The notes below the pieces were generated by a model. That model was given only the letters and a program-made list of their open reading frames with translations. It did no database searches and was not told the DNA's origin. A stretch of 64,000 bases of DNA from Siderastrea radians (lineage: Eukaryota; Cnidaria; Anthozoa; Scleractinia; Rhizangiidae), in the NCBI GenBank assembly GCA_964017195.1, contig OZ024893.1, forward strand, positions 52,913,415 to 52,977,414, written 5' to 3'. The position numbers and the translations under genes were made by a program. Of the stretch, positions 1 to 14,875 are shown piece after piece (the stretch's first letter is position 1; each line of letters begins with the position of its first letter).

Positions 1-3000
1 GCTAAAATGATTTTTGCTATACAATGAAATTTTTACCTTACCGACAAAATCGCAGACTTTCTACGCAATAAAGATTGTTTTCTGATCCCCAAGAGAGATT
101 CACATTATCTTTGGGCCTCTGCGCAGCATTGCACAGCACGTTTTAGCCCCTGTAGCTGCTAGACAAAATACGGTATTTTCCCCAAGGATCGAACATATTT
201 TGCATTCTTTGTAGCTTTTAACAGAAGGAAATTTTCTTGGGATGGTCCCAAAGCATTTGAATGCATTTTTGATCTTTTTGTATGCAGCTGAGACTGCGAA
301 TTAACTTTTTAGACCCAATTCGTGCACAAAAAGTGTCGACCAACTAAGCATCGCGAAATCCTATAAGCATAGTCCAAAATGATTTTTGCTATCCAATAAC
401 ATTTTCACCTTAGAGACAAAATGGCAGACTTTCTGCACAATAAAGATTATTGTCTGATCCAAAAGAGGGATTTGCATTATTTTTGGGTCTCTGCGCAGCA
501 TTGCGCAGTATGTTTTAGCCTCTGGGACTGCTAGACAAAATATTGTATTTTCCCTAACGTTCGCACATATCGTGCATTCTTTGTAGTTTTCAACAAAAGA
601 AATTTTTATTCTGATGGCCCTAAAGGATTTGAATTTATTTTTGCCCTTTGTGTAGGAAGCTGAGACTGCAAATTAACTCTTTAGACCTAATTCTTGTCCG
701 AAAATGTGTCGACCAACTAAGTGTCACCAAATACTATAAGCATAGCGCGAAAATGATTTTTGCTATACAATGAAATTTCCACCTTACCGACTAAATCGCA
801 GACTTTCTACGCAATAAAGATTGTTCTCTGATCCCCGAGAGATATATGCTTTATTTTTGGGCCTCTGCGCAGCATTGCGCAGCATGATTTAGCCTCTGTC
901 GCTGCTAGACAAAATAGAGTATTTTCCCTAGGGATCGCACATATTGTGCATTCTTTGTAGTTTTCAACAAAATGAATTTTTGTTCTGATGGCCCTAAAGG
1001 ATTTGAATTTATTTTGGAAATTTGTGTGTGCAAGTGAGACTCCGAATGAACTGTTTAGACCTAATTCTTGCCCAAAATAGTGGCGATCATCTAAGTATCG
1101 CCAAATCCTATAAGGATAGCGCCAAAATGATTTTTGCTATACAATGAAATTTCCACCTTACCGACAAAATCGCAGACGTTCTACGATATAAAGATTGTTT
1201 TTTGATATTCAAGAGAGTTTTGCATTATTTTTGGGCCTTTGCGCACCATTGCGCAGCGTGTGTTAGCCTCTTTGGCTGCAAGACAACATAGGGTATTTTC
1301 CCTAAAGATCGCACATGTCGTGCATTCTTTGTAGTTATCAACAAAACAAATTTTTAATTTGATGGCCCCAAAGGATTTGAATGCATTTTTGACCTTCGTG
1401 TATGCAGCTGACACTGCGAATCAACTATTTGGACCTCATTCTTGCCCAAAAAATTGTCGAACAACTAAGTATCGCAACATCCTATAAGTATAGCGTCAAA
1501 GAGATTTTTGCTACACAATAAAATTTCAACCTTTCCGACAAAATCGCAGACTTTCTAAACATTAAAGATTGTTTTTTGATCCCCAAGAGAGATTTGCATT
1601 ATTTCTGGGCCTCTGCGCAGCATTGGGGCCGCTGCACAGCATTGCGCAGCATGTTTTAGCCTCTGTGGCTGCTAGACAAAATAGATATTTTCCCTAAGGA
1701 TCGCACATATTGTGCATTCTTTCTAGTTTTCAACAAAAGAAATGTTTACTCTGATGGCCTCAAAGGATTTAATGGATTTTTGACCTTATTGTATGCAGCT
1801 GACACTGCGAATTAACTTTGTAGACCTAATTGTTGCCCAAAAACGTGTCTATGAACTAAGTATCGCCAAATCCTATAAGCATAGCGCCAAAATGGTTTTG
1901 CGCTATAATTTCCACCTTACAGGCAAAATCGCAGACTTTCTACGCAATAAAGATTGTTTTCTGACACCCAAAAGGGTTTTGCATTATTTTTGGGGTACTG
2001 TGCAGCATTGCTCAGCATGTTTTAGCTTCTGTGGCTGCAAGACAAAATAGGGTATTTTCCCTAAGGATCGCACATATCGTGCATATTTTAGAGTTTTCAA
2101 AGAAAGGAATTTTTATTCTGATGGCCCTAAAGGATTTCAATGCATTTTTGAACTTTGTGTGTGTAGGTGAGACTGCGAATTAACTTTTTAGACCTAATTC
2201 TTGCCCAAAACAGTGTTGATCAACTAAGTATCGCCAAATCCTATAAGCATACCGCCAAAATGATTTTTGCTATGCAATGAAATTTCCACCTTACCGACAA
2301 AATCGCAGAATTTCTACGCAATAAACATGGTTTTCAGATTCCCAAGAGGGATTTGCAATATTTTTGGGCCTCTTGGCAGCATTGGGCAGGATATTTGAGC
2401 CTATGTGACTGCTAGACAAAATAGGGTATTTTCCCTAAGGATCGCACGTATTGTGCATTCTTTGTAGTTTTTAACAAATGGACTTTTTATTCTCATAGTC
2501 CCTAAGGATTTGAATGCATTTTTGACCTTTGTGTATACAGCTGACACTGCGAATTAACTTTTTAGATCTAATTCTTGCCCAAAAAAGTGTCGACCAACTA
2601 ACTATCGCCAAATAATATAAGCATAGCGCAAAAACGATTTTTGCTATAAAATGAAATTTCCACCTTACCGACAAAATCGCAGACTTTCTACACAATAAAG
2701 ATTGTTTTCTGATCACCAAGAGGGATTTGGATTTTTTTTAGGCCTCTGAACAGCATTGCGCAGCATGTTTTAGGCATCTGTGGCTGCTAGACAAAGTAGG
2801 GTTAGACAAAATAGGGTTAGACAAAGTAGGGTTTCTACGCAATGAAAACCTTTTTCTGATCCCCAAGATGGATTTGCATCATTTTTAGGCCTCTGCGCAG
2901 CATTGTGCAGCATTGCGCAGCATTGCGCAGCATAGCGCAGCATGTTTTAGGCTTTGTGGTTCCTACACAAAAGAGGGTATTGTCCCTAAGGATCGCACAT

Positions 3001-5628
3001 ATCGTGCATTCCTTGTAGTTTTCAACTAAAGGAATTTTTATTCTGATGGCCCCAAAGGATTTGAATGCATTTTTGACCTTTGTATGCAGCTGACACTGCA
3101 AATTAACTTTGTAGACCTAATTCTTGCCCAAACTAGTGTTGATTATCTAATTATGGCCAAATCCTATAAGCATAGCGCGAAAAGGATATTTGCTAGACAA
3201 TGAAATTTCCACCTTACCGACAAAATGGCAGACTTTCTACGCAATAAAGATTGTTTTCCTGATCCCCAAGAGGGATTTGCATTATTTTTCGGCCTCTGCG
3301 CAGCATTGCCCAGCATGTTTTACGCTTTGTGGCTGCTAGACAAAATAGGGTATTTTCCCTAAGGATCGAACATATTTTGCATACTTTGTAGCTTTCAACA
3401 AAACGACTTTTTATTCTGATGACCCTAAAGGATATGAATGCATTTTTGACCTTTGTGTATGCAGCTGAGACTGCGAATTAACTTTTTAAACCTAATTCTT
3501 GCCCAAAAAAGTGTCGACCAACTAAGTATCGCCAAATCCTATACGGATAGCGCCAAAATGATTTTTGCTATACAATGAAATTTCCACCTTACCGACAAAA
3601 TCGCAGACTTTCTACGCAATAAAGATTGTTTTCTGATCCCCAAGGGGGATTTGCATTATTTTTGGGCCTCTGTGCAGCATTGTGCAGCATGTTTTAGCCT
3701 CTGTGGCTGTAGACAAAATAGGGTATTTTCCCTAAGGACCGCACATATCGTGCATTCTTTGTAGTTTTCAACAAAAGCAATTTTTATTCTAATGGCCCCA
3801 AAGGATTTGGATGCATTTTTGACCTTTGTGTATGCAGCTGACACTGCAAATTAACTTTTTAGACCTAATTCTTGCCCAAAATAGTGTCGACCAACTAAGT
3901 ATCTTCAAATCCTATAAGCATAGTGCCAAAATGATTTTTGCTATACAATAAAATTTCCACCTTACGCACAAAATCGCAACTTTCTAAGCAATAAAGTTTG
4001 CTTCTTGATAACCAAGAGGGATTTGCATTATTTTTATTCCTCTTCGCCCCATTGCGCAGCATATTTTAGCCTCTGTGGCTGCTAGATAAAATAGGGTATT
4101 TTCCGTAAAGATCGCACATATCGTGCATTCTATCTAGTTTTCAACAAAAGGAATTTTTATTCTGATGGCCCTAAAGGATTTGAATGCATTTTTGGCCATT
4201 GTGTATGCAGCTGATACTGCAAATTAAATTTTTAGAGCTACTTCTTGCCCAAAAGTGTCGACCAACTAACTATCGCCAAATCCTATAAGCATAGCGCCAA
4301 AATGATTTTGTGCTATACAATGAAATTTCCACCTTACAGACAAAATCGCAGACTTTCTACGCAATAAAGATTGTTTTCTTATACCCAAAAGGGTTTTGCA
4401 TTATTTTGGGGCCTCTGCGCAGCATTGCACAGCATGTTATAGCCTCTGTGGCTGCTAGACAAAATAGGGTATTTTCCCTAAGAATCGCACATATTGTGCA
4501 TTCTTTGTAGTTTTCAACAAAAGGAATTTTTATTCTGATGGCCTCAAAGGATTTCAATGCAGTTTTGACCTTTGTGTATGCAGCTGACACTGCGAATTAA
4601 CTATTTAGACCTAATTCTTTCCCAAAAAAGTGTCGACCAACTAAGTATCGCCAAATACTATAAGCATAGCGCCAAGGTGATTTTTGCTACACAATGAAAT
4701 TTCCACCTTACCGACAAAATGGCAGACTTTGTACGTAATAAAGATTGTTCTCTGTTTCCCAATAGGGATTTGCATTATTTTTGGGCCTCTTTGCAGCATT
4801 GCGCAGCATGTCTTGGTCTTTGGACGCTAGACAAAATAGGGTATTTTCCCTAAGGCTCACACATATCGTGCATTATTTGTAGTTTTCAACAAAATGAGTT
4901 TTTATTCTGATGGCCCCAAAGGATTTGAATGCATTTTTGACCTTTGTGTACGCAGCTGACACTGCGAAGTAACTTTTTAGAGCTAAATCTTGCCGAAAAA
5001 GTGTCGCACCATTGAAGTGTCGACAAATCCTATAAGCATCGCGCCAAAATGACTTTTGCTGTAAAATAAAATTTCCAACTTACCGGCAAATTCGCAAACT
5101 TTCTACGCAATAAAGATTAGTTCCTGATCCCCAAGAGGGATTTGCATTATTTTTGGGCCTCTGCAGAGCATTGGGCAGCATGTTTTAGCCTCTGTGGCTG
5201 CTAGACAAAATTAGGGTATTTTCCCTAAGGATCGGACATATCGCGGCATTCTTTCTAGTTTTCCACAAAAGGAAATTTTATTCTGATGGCCTTAAAGGAT
5301 TTGAATGCATTTTTGACTTTTGTGTCTGTAGGAGAGACTGCGAATTAACTTTTTAGACCTAATTCTTGTCCGAATAGGTGTCAACCAACTAAGTATCGCC
5401 AAATCCTATAAGCAAAGCTCCAAAATGACTTTTGCTATACAATGAAATTTCCACCTTACCGACAAATTCGCAGACTTTCTACGCAATAAAGATTGTTTTC
5501 TGATCCGCTAGAGGGGCTTGCATTATTTTTGGGCCTCTGCGAAGCATTGTGCAGCATGTTTTAGCCTCTGTGGCTGCTAGACAAAATAGGGTATTTTCCC
5601 TAAGGATCGCACATATCGTGCATTCTTT

Positions 5629-6222
5629 GTAGTTTTTTAAAGTAACTTTTAAGACTTAATTTTTGCCCAAAAAAGTGTCGATCAACTACGTATCGCCAAA
5701 TCCTATAAGCAAAGCGCCAAAATGACTTTTGCTATACAATGAAATTTCCACCTTACCGACAAATTCGCAGACTTTCTACGCAATAAAGATTGTTTTCTGA
5801 TCCGCTAGAGGGGTTTGCATTATTTTTGGGCCTCTGCGAAGCATTGTGCAGCCTGTTTTAGCCTCTGTGGCTGCTAGACAAAATAGGGTATTTTCCCTAA
5901 GGATCGCACATATCGTGCATTCTTTGTAGTTTTTTAAAGTAGCTTTTAAGACTTAATTTTTGCCCAAAAAAGTGTCGATCAACTACGTATCGCCAAATCC
6001 TATAAGCAAAGCGCCAAAGTGACTTTTGCTATACAATGAAATTTCCACCTTACCGACAAATTCGCAGACTTTCTACGCAATAAAGATTGTTTTCTGATCC
6101 GCTAGAGGGGTTTGCATTATTTTTGGGCCTCTGCGAAGCATTGTGCAGCCTGTTTTAGCCTCTGTGGCTGCTAGACAAAATAGGGTATTTTCCCTAAGGA
6201 TCGCACATATAGTGCATTCTTT
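5629..6222 (+). repeat. Local 297-bp satellite variant in tandem
   Basis: The landmark GTAGTTTTTTAAAG recurs at 5629, 5926 and 6223, exactly 297 bp apart. These units lack about 76 bp of the normal unit (the stretch after CATTCTTTGTAG through the GCAGCTGA region) and are nearly identical to each other, sharing a private variant (CCGCTAGAGGGG). A deleted unit arose once and was then amplified locally. Confidence 0.88.
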
Positions 6223-9200
6223 GTAGTTTTTTAAAGTAACTTTTAAGACTTAATTTTTGCCGAAAAAAGTGTCGATCAACTACGTATCGCCAAATCCTAT
6301 AAGCATAGCAACAAAATGATTTTTGCTATACAATGAAATTTAAACCTTACCGAGAAACGCGCAGACTTTCTACGAAATAAAGATTGTTTTCTAATCCACA
6401 ATTGGGATTTGAATTATTTTTGGGACTGTGCGCAGCATTGCGCAGCATATTTTAGAATATGTGGCTGCTAGACAAAATAGGATATTTTCCCTAAGGATTG
6501 CACATATCGTGCATTCTTTGTAGTTTTCAACGAAAGGAATTTTTTTTCTGATAGCCCCAAAGGATTTAAATGCATTTTTGACCTTTGTGTCTGTAGGTGA
6601 GACTGCAAATTAACTTTTTAGACCTAATTCTTGCCCAAAAAATGTGTCGACCAACTAAGTATCGCCAAATCCTATAAGCATTAAAGCGCCAAAATGATTT
6701 TTGCTATACAATCAAATTTCCACCTTACCGACAAAATCGCAGACTTTCTACGCAATAAAAATTGCTTTCTGATCCCTAAGAGGGATTTCCCTTTTTTTTT
6801 TGGCCTCTGCGCAGCATTCCGCAGCATCCTTTAGCCTCTGTGGATGCTAGACAAAATGGCGTATTTTCCCTACGGATCCACATATCGTGTATTCTTTCTA
6901 GTTTTCAACAAAAGGAATCAGTACTCTGATGGCCTCAAAAAATTTAAATGCATTTTTGACCTTTGTGTCTGTAGATGAGACTGCGAATTAAGTTTTTAGA
7001 CCTAATTCTTGCCCAAAAAAGTGTCGATTAACTAAGTGTCGCCAAATCTTATAAGCATAGCGCCAAAATGACTTTTGCTATACAATGAAATTTACAGCTT
7101 ACCGACAAAATGACAGACTTTCTACCCAATAATGATTGTGTTCTGATCCTCAAGAGGGTTTTGCATTATTTTTGGGCCTCTGTGCAGTATTACGCAGCAT
7201 GTTTTAGCCTCTGTGGCTACTAGACAAAATAGGGTATTTTTCCTAAGAATTACAGATATCGTGCATTCTTTGTAGTTTTCAACAGAAGGAGTTATTATTC
7301 TGATTGCCCGAAAGGATTTGAATGCATTTTTAACCTTTGTGTATGCAGCTGCAACTGCGAATTAACTTTTTAGACCTAATTCTTGCCCAAAAAAGTGTCG
7401 ACCAACTAAGTATCGCCAAATCCTATAAGCATAGCGCCAAAATAATTTTTGCTCTACAATGAAATTTCCAAGTTACAGACAAAATCGCACACTTTCTGCG
7501 AAGTAAACATTGTTTTGTGATCCCCAAGAGGGTTTTGCATTATTTTTGGCCCTCTGCGCAGCATGTTTTAGCCTCTGTGACTGCTAGACAAAATAGGGTA
7601 TCTTCGATAAGGATCGCACATATCGTGCATTCTTTGTAGTTTTTAACAAAAGGACTTTTTATTCTGATGGCCACGAAGCATTTGAATGCATTTGTGACCT
7701 TTGTGTATGCAACTGACACTGCAAATTAACTTTTTAGACCTAATTCTTGCCCAAAAAATGTCGACCAACTAAGTATCGCTAAATCCTATAAGGATAGCGC
7801 CAAACTGAGTTTTGCTATACAAGGAAATTTCCACCTTACCGACAAAATCGCACACTTTCTACGCAAAATCGCACACTTTCTGCTCCCAAGAGGGTTTTGC
7901 ATTATTTTTGGGCCTCTGCGCAGCATGTTTTAGGCTTTGTGGCTGCTGGACAAAATAGAGTTTTTTCCCTAAGTATCGCACCTATCGTGCATTCGTTGTA
8001 GTTTGCAACAAAAGGAGTTTTTATTCTGATGACCCCAAAGCATTTGAATGCATTTTTGACCTTTTTGTGTGAGGCTGAGAGTGCGAATTAACTTGTTAGA
8101 CCTAATTCTTGCACAAAAAAGTGTCGAGCAACTACGTATCGCCAAATCCTATAAGCATAGCGCGAAAATGATTTTTGGTATACCAAGAAATTTCCACCTT
8201 ACCACCAAAATCGCAGACTTTCTACGCAATAAAGATTGTTTCCTGATCAACAAGATGATTTTGCATTATTTTTGGGGCTCTGCCCAGCATTGTGCAGCAT
8301 GTTTTAGCCTCTGTGGCTGCAAGATAAAATAGCGTATTTTCCCTAGGGATCGCACATATCGTGCATTCTTTGCAGTTTTCAACAAAAATAATTTTTATTG
8401 TGATGGCCCCAAAGGATTTGAATGCATTTTTGACCTTTGCGTATGCAGAACATACTGCAAATTAGCAGTTTGGACAATATTCTTGCCCAGAAAGTGTCGA
8501 ACAACTAAGTATCGCCAAATCCTATAAGTACAGCGCCAAAATGATTTTTGCTATACAATAAAATTTTAACCTTTCCGACAAAATCGTAGTTTTTCTACGC
8601 ATTAAAGATTGTTTTTTGATCCCCAAGAGGGGTTTGCATTATTTTTGGGCCTCTGCGAAGCATTGTGCAGCATGTTTTAGCCTCTGTGGCTACTAGACAA
8701 AATAGGGTATTTTCCCTAAGGATCGCACATATCGTGCATTCTTTGTAGTTTTTAACAAAATGAGTTTTTATTCTAATGGCTCCAAAGGATTTGAATTTAT
8801 TTGTGACTTATTTGTATGCAGGTGACACTGCAAATTAACCTTTTAGACCTAATTGTTGCCCAAAACAGTATCGACCAACTAAGTCTCGCCAAATCCTATA
8901 ATCATAGTTCCAAAATGATGTTTTGCTATACAATGAAATTTCCACCTTACCGACAAAATCGCAGACTTTCTAAGCAGTTAATATTGTTTACTGATCCCTA
9001 AATGGGGAATTGCATTATTTTGGGGCTCTCAGCAGCATTGTGCAGGATGTTTTAGCCTCTGTGACTGCTGGAAAAATAAGGGTATTTTCGATAAGGATCG
9101 CACATATCGTGCATTCTTTCTAGTTTTTAACAAAAGGACTTTTTATTTTGTTGGCCCCAAAGGATTTAAATGCATTTTTGACCTTGGTGTATGCAGCTGA

Positions 9201-12200
9201 GACTGGGAATTAACTTTTTAGACCTAATTCTTGTTCAAAAAAGTGTTGCATTAACTAACTGTTGCCAAATCCTATAAGCAGAGCGCCAAAATGATTTTTG
9301 CTATACAATGAAATTTCCACCTTACCGACAAAATCGCACACTTTCTACGCAGTAATGATTGTTTTCTGATCCCCAAGAGGGATTTGCATTATTTTTGGGC
9401 CTCTGCGCAGCATTGCGCAGCATGTTTTAGCGATCTGTGGCTGGTAGACAAAGTAGGGTATTTTTTCCTAAGGATCAAACATAGCTTGCCTTCTTTGTAG
9501 TTTTCAACAACAGAATTTTTGTTCTGATGCCCTCAAAGGATTTGAATGCTGTTTTCACCTTTGTGTATGCAGCTGAGACTGCCCAGAAAAGTGTCGCACC
9601 AACTAAGTATCGCCAAATCCTCTAAGCATAGCGCCAAAATTGTTTTAGCTATACAGTGAAATGTCCACCTTACCGACAAAATCGCAGACTTTCTAGGCAT
9701 TAAAGATTGTTTTTTGATCCCCAAGAGGGATTTTCATTATTTTTGGGCCTCTGCGCAGTATTTTGCAGCATGTTTTAGCCATCTGTGGTTGCTAGACAAT
9801 ATAGGGTATTTTTCCTAAGGATCGCACATATCCTGCATTCTTTGTAGTTTTCAACAAAAGGAATTTTTATTCTAAGGGCCTCAAAGGATTTGAATGCATT
9901 TTTGGCCTTTGTGCATGCAGGTGACACTACGAATTAGCTTTTTAGACCTAATTATTGCCCAAAATAGTGTCGACCAACTCAGTATCGCCAAATCCTATAA
10001 GCATAGCGCCAAAATGAGTTTGGCTATACAATGAATTTCAACCTTACCGACAAAATCGCAGAATTTCCACGGAATAAAGATTGTTTTCTGATCCCCAAGA
10101 GGGATTTGCATTATTTTTGGGCCTCTGGGCAGCATTGGGCAGCAAGTTTTAGCCTCTGTGACTGCTAGATAAAATAGGATATTTTCACTAAGGATCGCAG
10201 ATATCGTGCATTCTTTGGAATTTTCAACAAAAGAAATTTTTGTTCTGATGGCCCAAAAGGATTACAAAACATTTTTGATCTTTTTGTTTGTAGGTGAGAC
10301 TACGAATTAACTTTTTAGAACTAATTCTTGCCCAAAATAGTGTCCACCAACTAAGTATCGCGAAATCCTATCAGCGCTGCGCCAAAATGATTTTTGCTAT
10401 ACAATGAAATTTCCACTTTACCGACAAAATCGCAGACTATCTACGAAATAAAAATTGTTTTCATATCCCCAAAAGGGATTTGCATTATTTTTGGGCCTCT
10501 GCGCAGCATTGCGAAGCATGTTTTAGCCTGTGTGGCTGGTAGATAAAATAGAGTATTTTCCGCACATATCGTGCATTCTTTGTAGTTTTTAACAAAAACA
10601 AATTTTTATTCTGATGGCCTCAAAGGATTTGAATGCATTTTTGACCTTTGTGTATGCAATTGACACTGCAAATTACCCTTTTAGACCTAATTCTTGCCCA
10701 AAGTAGTGTCGACTAACTAAATATCGCCATATGCTATAAGCATAGCGCCAAAATGATATTTCCTATACAATGAAATTTCCACCTTACCGACAAAATCGAG
10801 ACTTTCTACACAATAAAGATTGTTTTCTCATCCCCAGGTGGGATTTGGATTATTTATGGGCCTCTGTGCAGCATTGCGCAGCATGTTTTAGCCTCTGTGG
10901 ATGCTAGACAAAATAGGGTATTTTCCCTAAGGATCGCACATATCGTGCATTCTTTGTAGTTTTCAACAAAATGAATTTTTATTCTGATGGCCCCAAAGGA
11001 TGGCACCCAAAGCATGTTTTAACCTCTGTGGGTGCTAGACAAAATAGGGTATTTTCCCTAAGGATCGGACATATCGTGCATTCTTTGTAGTTTTCAACAA
11101 GAGGAATTTTTATTCTGATGGCCCTAATGGATTTGAATGCATTTTTGACCTCTGTGTCTGTAGATGAGTCTGCAAATTGACTTTTTAGACTCAATTCTTG
11201 GCCAAAAAAGTGTCCACCAACTAAGTATCGCCAAACCCTATAAGCATAGCGCCAAAATGATATTTGCTATACAATAAAATTTCCACCTTACCGACAAAAT
11301 TGCAGACTTCCTACGCAATAAAGATTGTTTTCTGATCCCCAGGAGGGATTTGCATTATTTTTGGTCCTCTGCACAGCATTGCGCAGCATGTTTTAGCCTC
11401 TGTGGCTACTAGATAAAATAGGGTATTTCAGTAAGGATCGCACATATTGTGCATTCTTTCTAGTTTTGAACAAAATGAATTTTTATTCTGATGGCCAAAA
11501 AGGATTTGAATGCATTTTTGACCTCTGTGTGTGTACGTGAGACTGCGAATTAACTTTTTAGACCTAATTCTTGCCCAAAAAAGTGTCGACCAACTAAGTA
11601 TCTCCAAATCCTATAAGGATAACGCCAAAATGATTACGTTCCCGACAAAATCGCAGACTTTCTACGCAATAAAGATTGTTTTCTGATCACCAAGAGGGAT
11701 TTGCATTATTTTTGGGCCTCTGGGCAGCATTGCGCAGCATGTTTTAGCCTCTTTGGGGTCTAGACAAAATAAGGTATTTTCCCTAAGGATCGGACAGGTA
11801 GCTCATTCTTTCTAGTTATCCACAAAAGAAATTTTTATTCTAATGGCCTCAAAGGATTTCAATGCATTTTTGCCTTTTGTGTCTGTAGGTGAGACTTCGA
11901 ATTAACTTTAGACCTAATTCAAGAGGGATTTGCATAATTTTTGGGCCTCTGCACAGCATTGCGCAGCATGTTTTAGCCTCTCTAGCTGCTAGAAAAGATA
12001 TTGTATTTTCCCTAAGGATCGCACATATCGTGCATTCTTTTTACGTATGAACAAAAGGAATTTTTATTCTTAGAGCCCCAAAGGATTTAAATGCATTTTT
12101 GACCTTTGTGTATGCAGCTGACATTGCGAATTAACTTTTTAGACCCAATTGCTTCCCGGAAAGGTGTCGACCAACTAAGTATGGCCAAATCCTACAAGCA

Positions 12201-14159
12201 TAGCGCCAAAATGAGTTTTGCTATACAGTGAAATTTCCACCTTACCGACAAAATCGCAGACTTTCTGCGCAATAAAGATTGTTTTCTGGTCACCAAGACG
12301 GATTTGCATTTTTTTTAGGCCTCTGCGCAGCATTGCGCAGCATGTTTTAGCGTCTGTGGCTGCTAGACGAAATAGGGTATTTTTCAAAGGATCACACATA
12401 TCGTGCATTCTTTGTAGTTTTCAACAAAAGGAATTTTTCTTCTGTTTACTCCAAAGGATTTTAATGCATTTTTGACCTTTGTGTATTGCAGCTGAGACTG
12501 CGAATTAACTTTTTAGACCTAGTTCTCGCCCAAACATTTGTCGACCAACTACGTTTCGCCAAATCCTATAAGAATAGCGCCAAAATGATTTTTGCTATAC
12601 AATGAAATTTCCACCTTAACGACAAAATCGCAGACTATCTACGCAATGAAAATTGTTTTCTGATCCCCAAGAGTGATTTGCATTATTTTTGGGTCTTTGC
12701 GAAGTATTGCGCAGGATGTTTTAGCATCTGTGGCTGCTAGACAAAATAGGGTATTTTTCAAAGGATCGCACATATCGTGCATTCTTTGTAGTTTTCAACA
12801 AAAGGAATTTTTCTTCTGTTTACTCCAAAGGATTTTAATGCATTTTGGACCTTTGTGTATGCAGCTGAGACTGCGAATTAACTTTTTAGACCCAGTTCTT
12901 ACCCAAAAATTTGTCGACCAACCACGTTTCGCCAAATCCTATAAGCATAGCGCCAAAATGATTTTTGCTATACAATGAAATTTCCACCTTACCGACAAAA
13001 TCGCAGACTTTCTACGCAACAAAGATTGTTTTCTGATCCCCAAGAGTGATTTGCATTATTTTTGGGCCTTTGCGTAGTATTGCACAGGATGTTTTAGCAT
13101 CGTTGGCTGCTAGACAAAATAGGTTTTTTTCCTAAGGATCGCACATCTCGTGCATTCTTTGTAGTGTTCAACAAAAAGCATTTTTATTGTGATGGCCCCA
13201 AATTATTTGATTGCATTTTTGACCTTTTTGTATGTAGCTGAGACTGCAAATTAACTTTTTAGACCTAATTTTGGACCGAAAAAGTGTCGAGCAACTAAGT
13301 ATCGCCAAATCCTATAAGCATAGCGCCAAATTGATTTTTGCTATACAATGAAATTTCCATCTCACCGACAAAATCGCAGACTTTCTACGCAATAAAGATT
13401 GTTTTCTCATCCCCAAGAGGGATTTGCATTATTTTTGGGGCCTCTGCGGAGCATTAAGCAGCATATTTCAGCCTCTGTAGCTGCTAGACAAAATGGGTTA
13501 TTTTACTAAGGTCCGCACATATCGTGCATTCTTTGTAGTTTTCAACAAAAGGAATTTGAATTCTGATGGCCCCAAACGATTTTAATGTATTTTTGACCTT
13601 TGTGTTTGCAGCTGTGACTGCGAATTAACTTTTAAGACCTAATTCTTGCCCAGAAAAGTGTTGACCAACTAAGTATTGCCAAATCCTATAAGCATAGCGC
13701 CAAAATGATTTTTGCTATACAATGAAAATTCCACCTTACCGACAAAAACGGAGGCTTTCTACGCAATAAAGATTGTTTTCTGATCTACAAGAGGGTTTTG
13801 CATTATTTTTGGACCTCTGCGCAGCATTGGGCAGAATGTTTCAGCCTCTGTGGCTGCAAGACAAAAAAGGGTATTTTTCGTAAGGATCGCACATATCTTG
13901 CATTCTTTTTAGTTTTTAACAAAAGGAATTTTTATTCTGATGGCCTCAAAGGATTTGAATGCATTTTTGATCTTTGTGTATGCAGCTAACACAGCGAATT
14001 AACTTTTTAGACCTAATTCTTGCGCAAAAAAGGGTCGCACCAACTAAGTATCGCCAAATCCTAAAAGCATACCGCCAAAATGATTTTGTGCTATACAATG
14101 AAATTTCCACCTTACCGACAAAATGGCAGACTTTCTACGCATAGCGAAATACTCAGTCA

Positions 14160-14411
14160 TGTCCAATACACCCAAACTGAGTTAGTCGAATCGACTACAC
14201 GAAGGACGATTCGAGTCGAATCAACTCGAATCGAGTCGATTCGACCACTTTTCCTACCCTCCCTGTTCGCCTTCTTGTGTGATTTTTTCTAAGTGTCTTG
14301 CAAATCGACTTTCCAGTTAGTCGAATCGACTACACAATGGACGATTTGAGTCGAATCGAGACGAGTCGTCACTACCTTAGACGAATCGACTCAGTTTGGG
14401 TGTATTGGACA
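14160..14411. mobile_element. MITE-like element with TGTCCAATACACC ends
   Basis: A 252-bp insertion in the satellite. It begins TGTCCAATACACCCAAACTG and ends with the inverted copy (CAGTTTGGGTGTATTGGACA). The interior is rich in GAGTCGA/TCGACT words, partly self-complementary. Similar words (CGAAATACT) lie a few bases outside each end, at 14145 and 14417, but do not abut the inverted repeats, so the target duplication is unclear. No coding capacity. Superfamily not assigned. Confidence 0.75.
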
Positions 14412-14875
14412 ACCCTCGAAATACTTAGTTGGTGGACACCTCTTAGGGCAACATGTAGGTCTAAAAAGTTAATTCACAGTCTCAACTGTCTACACAAAGG
14501 TCAAAAATGCATTCCAATCCTTTGGGGCAATCAGAATTTAAACTTCCTTTTGTTGAAAACTACAAAGACTGCACGATGTGTGCGATCCTTACGGAAAATA
14601 CCCTATTTTGTCTCAAAGCCACAGAGGCTATTTCTAGCAACAACAGAGGCTAAAACATTCTGCGCAGTGCTGCTCAGAGGCCCCAAAAAATGCAAATCTC
14701 TCTTAAGGATCAGAAAACAATCTTTATTGCGTAGAAAGTCTGCGATTTTGTCGGTAAGGTGGAAATTTCATCGTATAGGAAAAATCATTTTGGCGCTATG
14801 GTTATAGGATTTGGCGATACTTAGTTGGTCGACACTTTTTTCGGCAAGAATTAGATCTAAAATGTTAATTCGGGA
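14412..14875 (-). repeat. Inverted satellite segment
   Basis: Satellite sequence in reverse orientation relative to the rest of the block: CTTAGTTGGT appears in place of ACCAACTAAG, and the downstream order of landmarks is reversed. Normal orientation resumes near 14880. The inversion probably begins just left of the MITE, since 14145-14157 also resembles inverted satellite. Confidence 0.82.

Noticed and set aside
1181..1414. Recurring 77-codon minus-strand frame starting MSAAYTKVKNAFKSF (also 3656, 4357, 15425, 15709, 55775)
   Set aside because: It follows satellite conservation. Most units break it by stops or indels, the opposite strand has an equally recurrent frame, and there is no recognisable domain.
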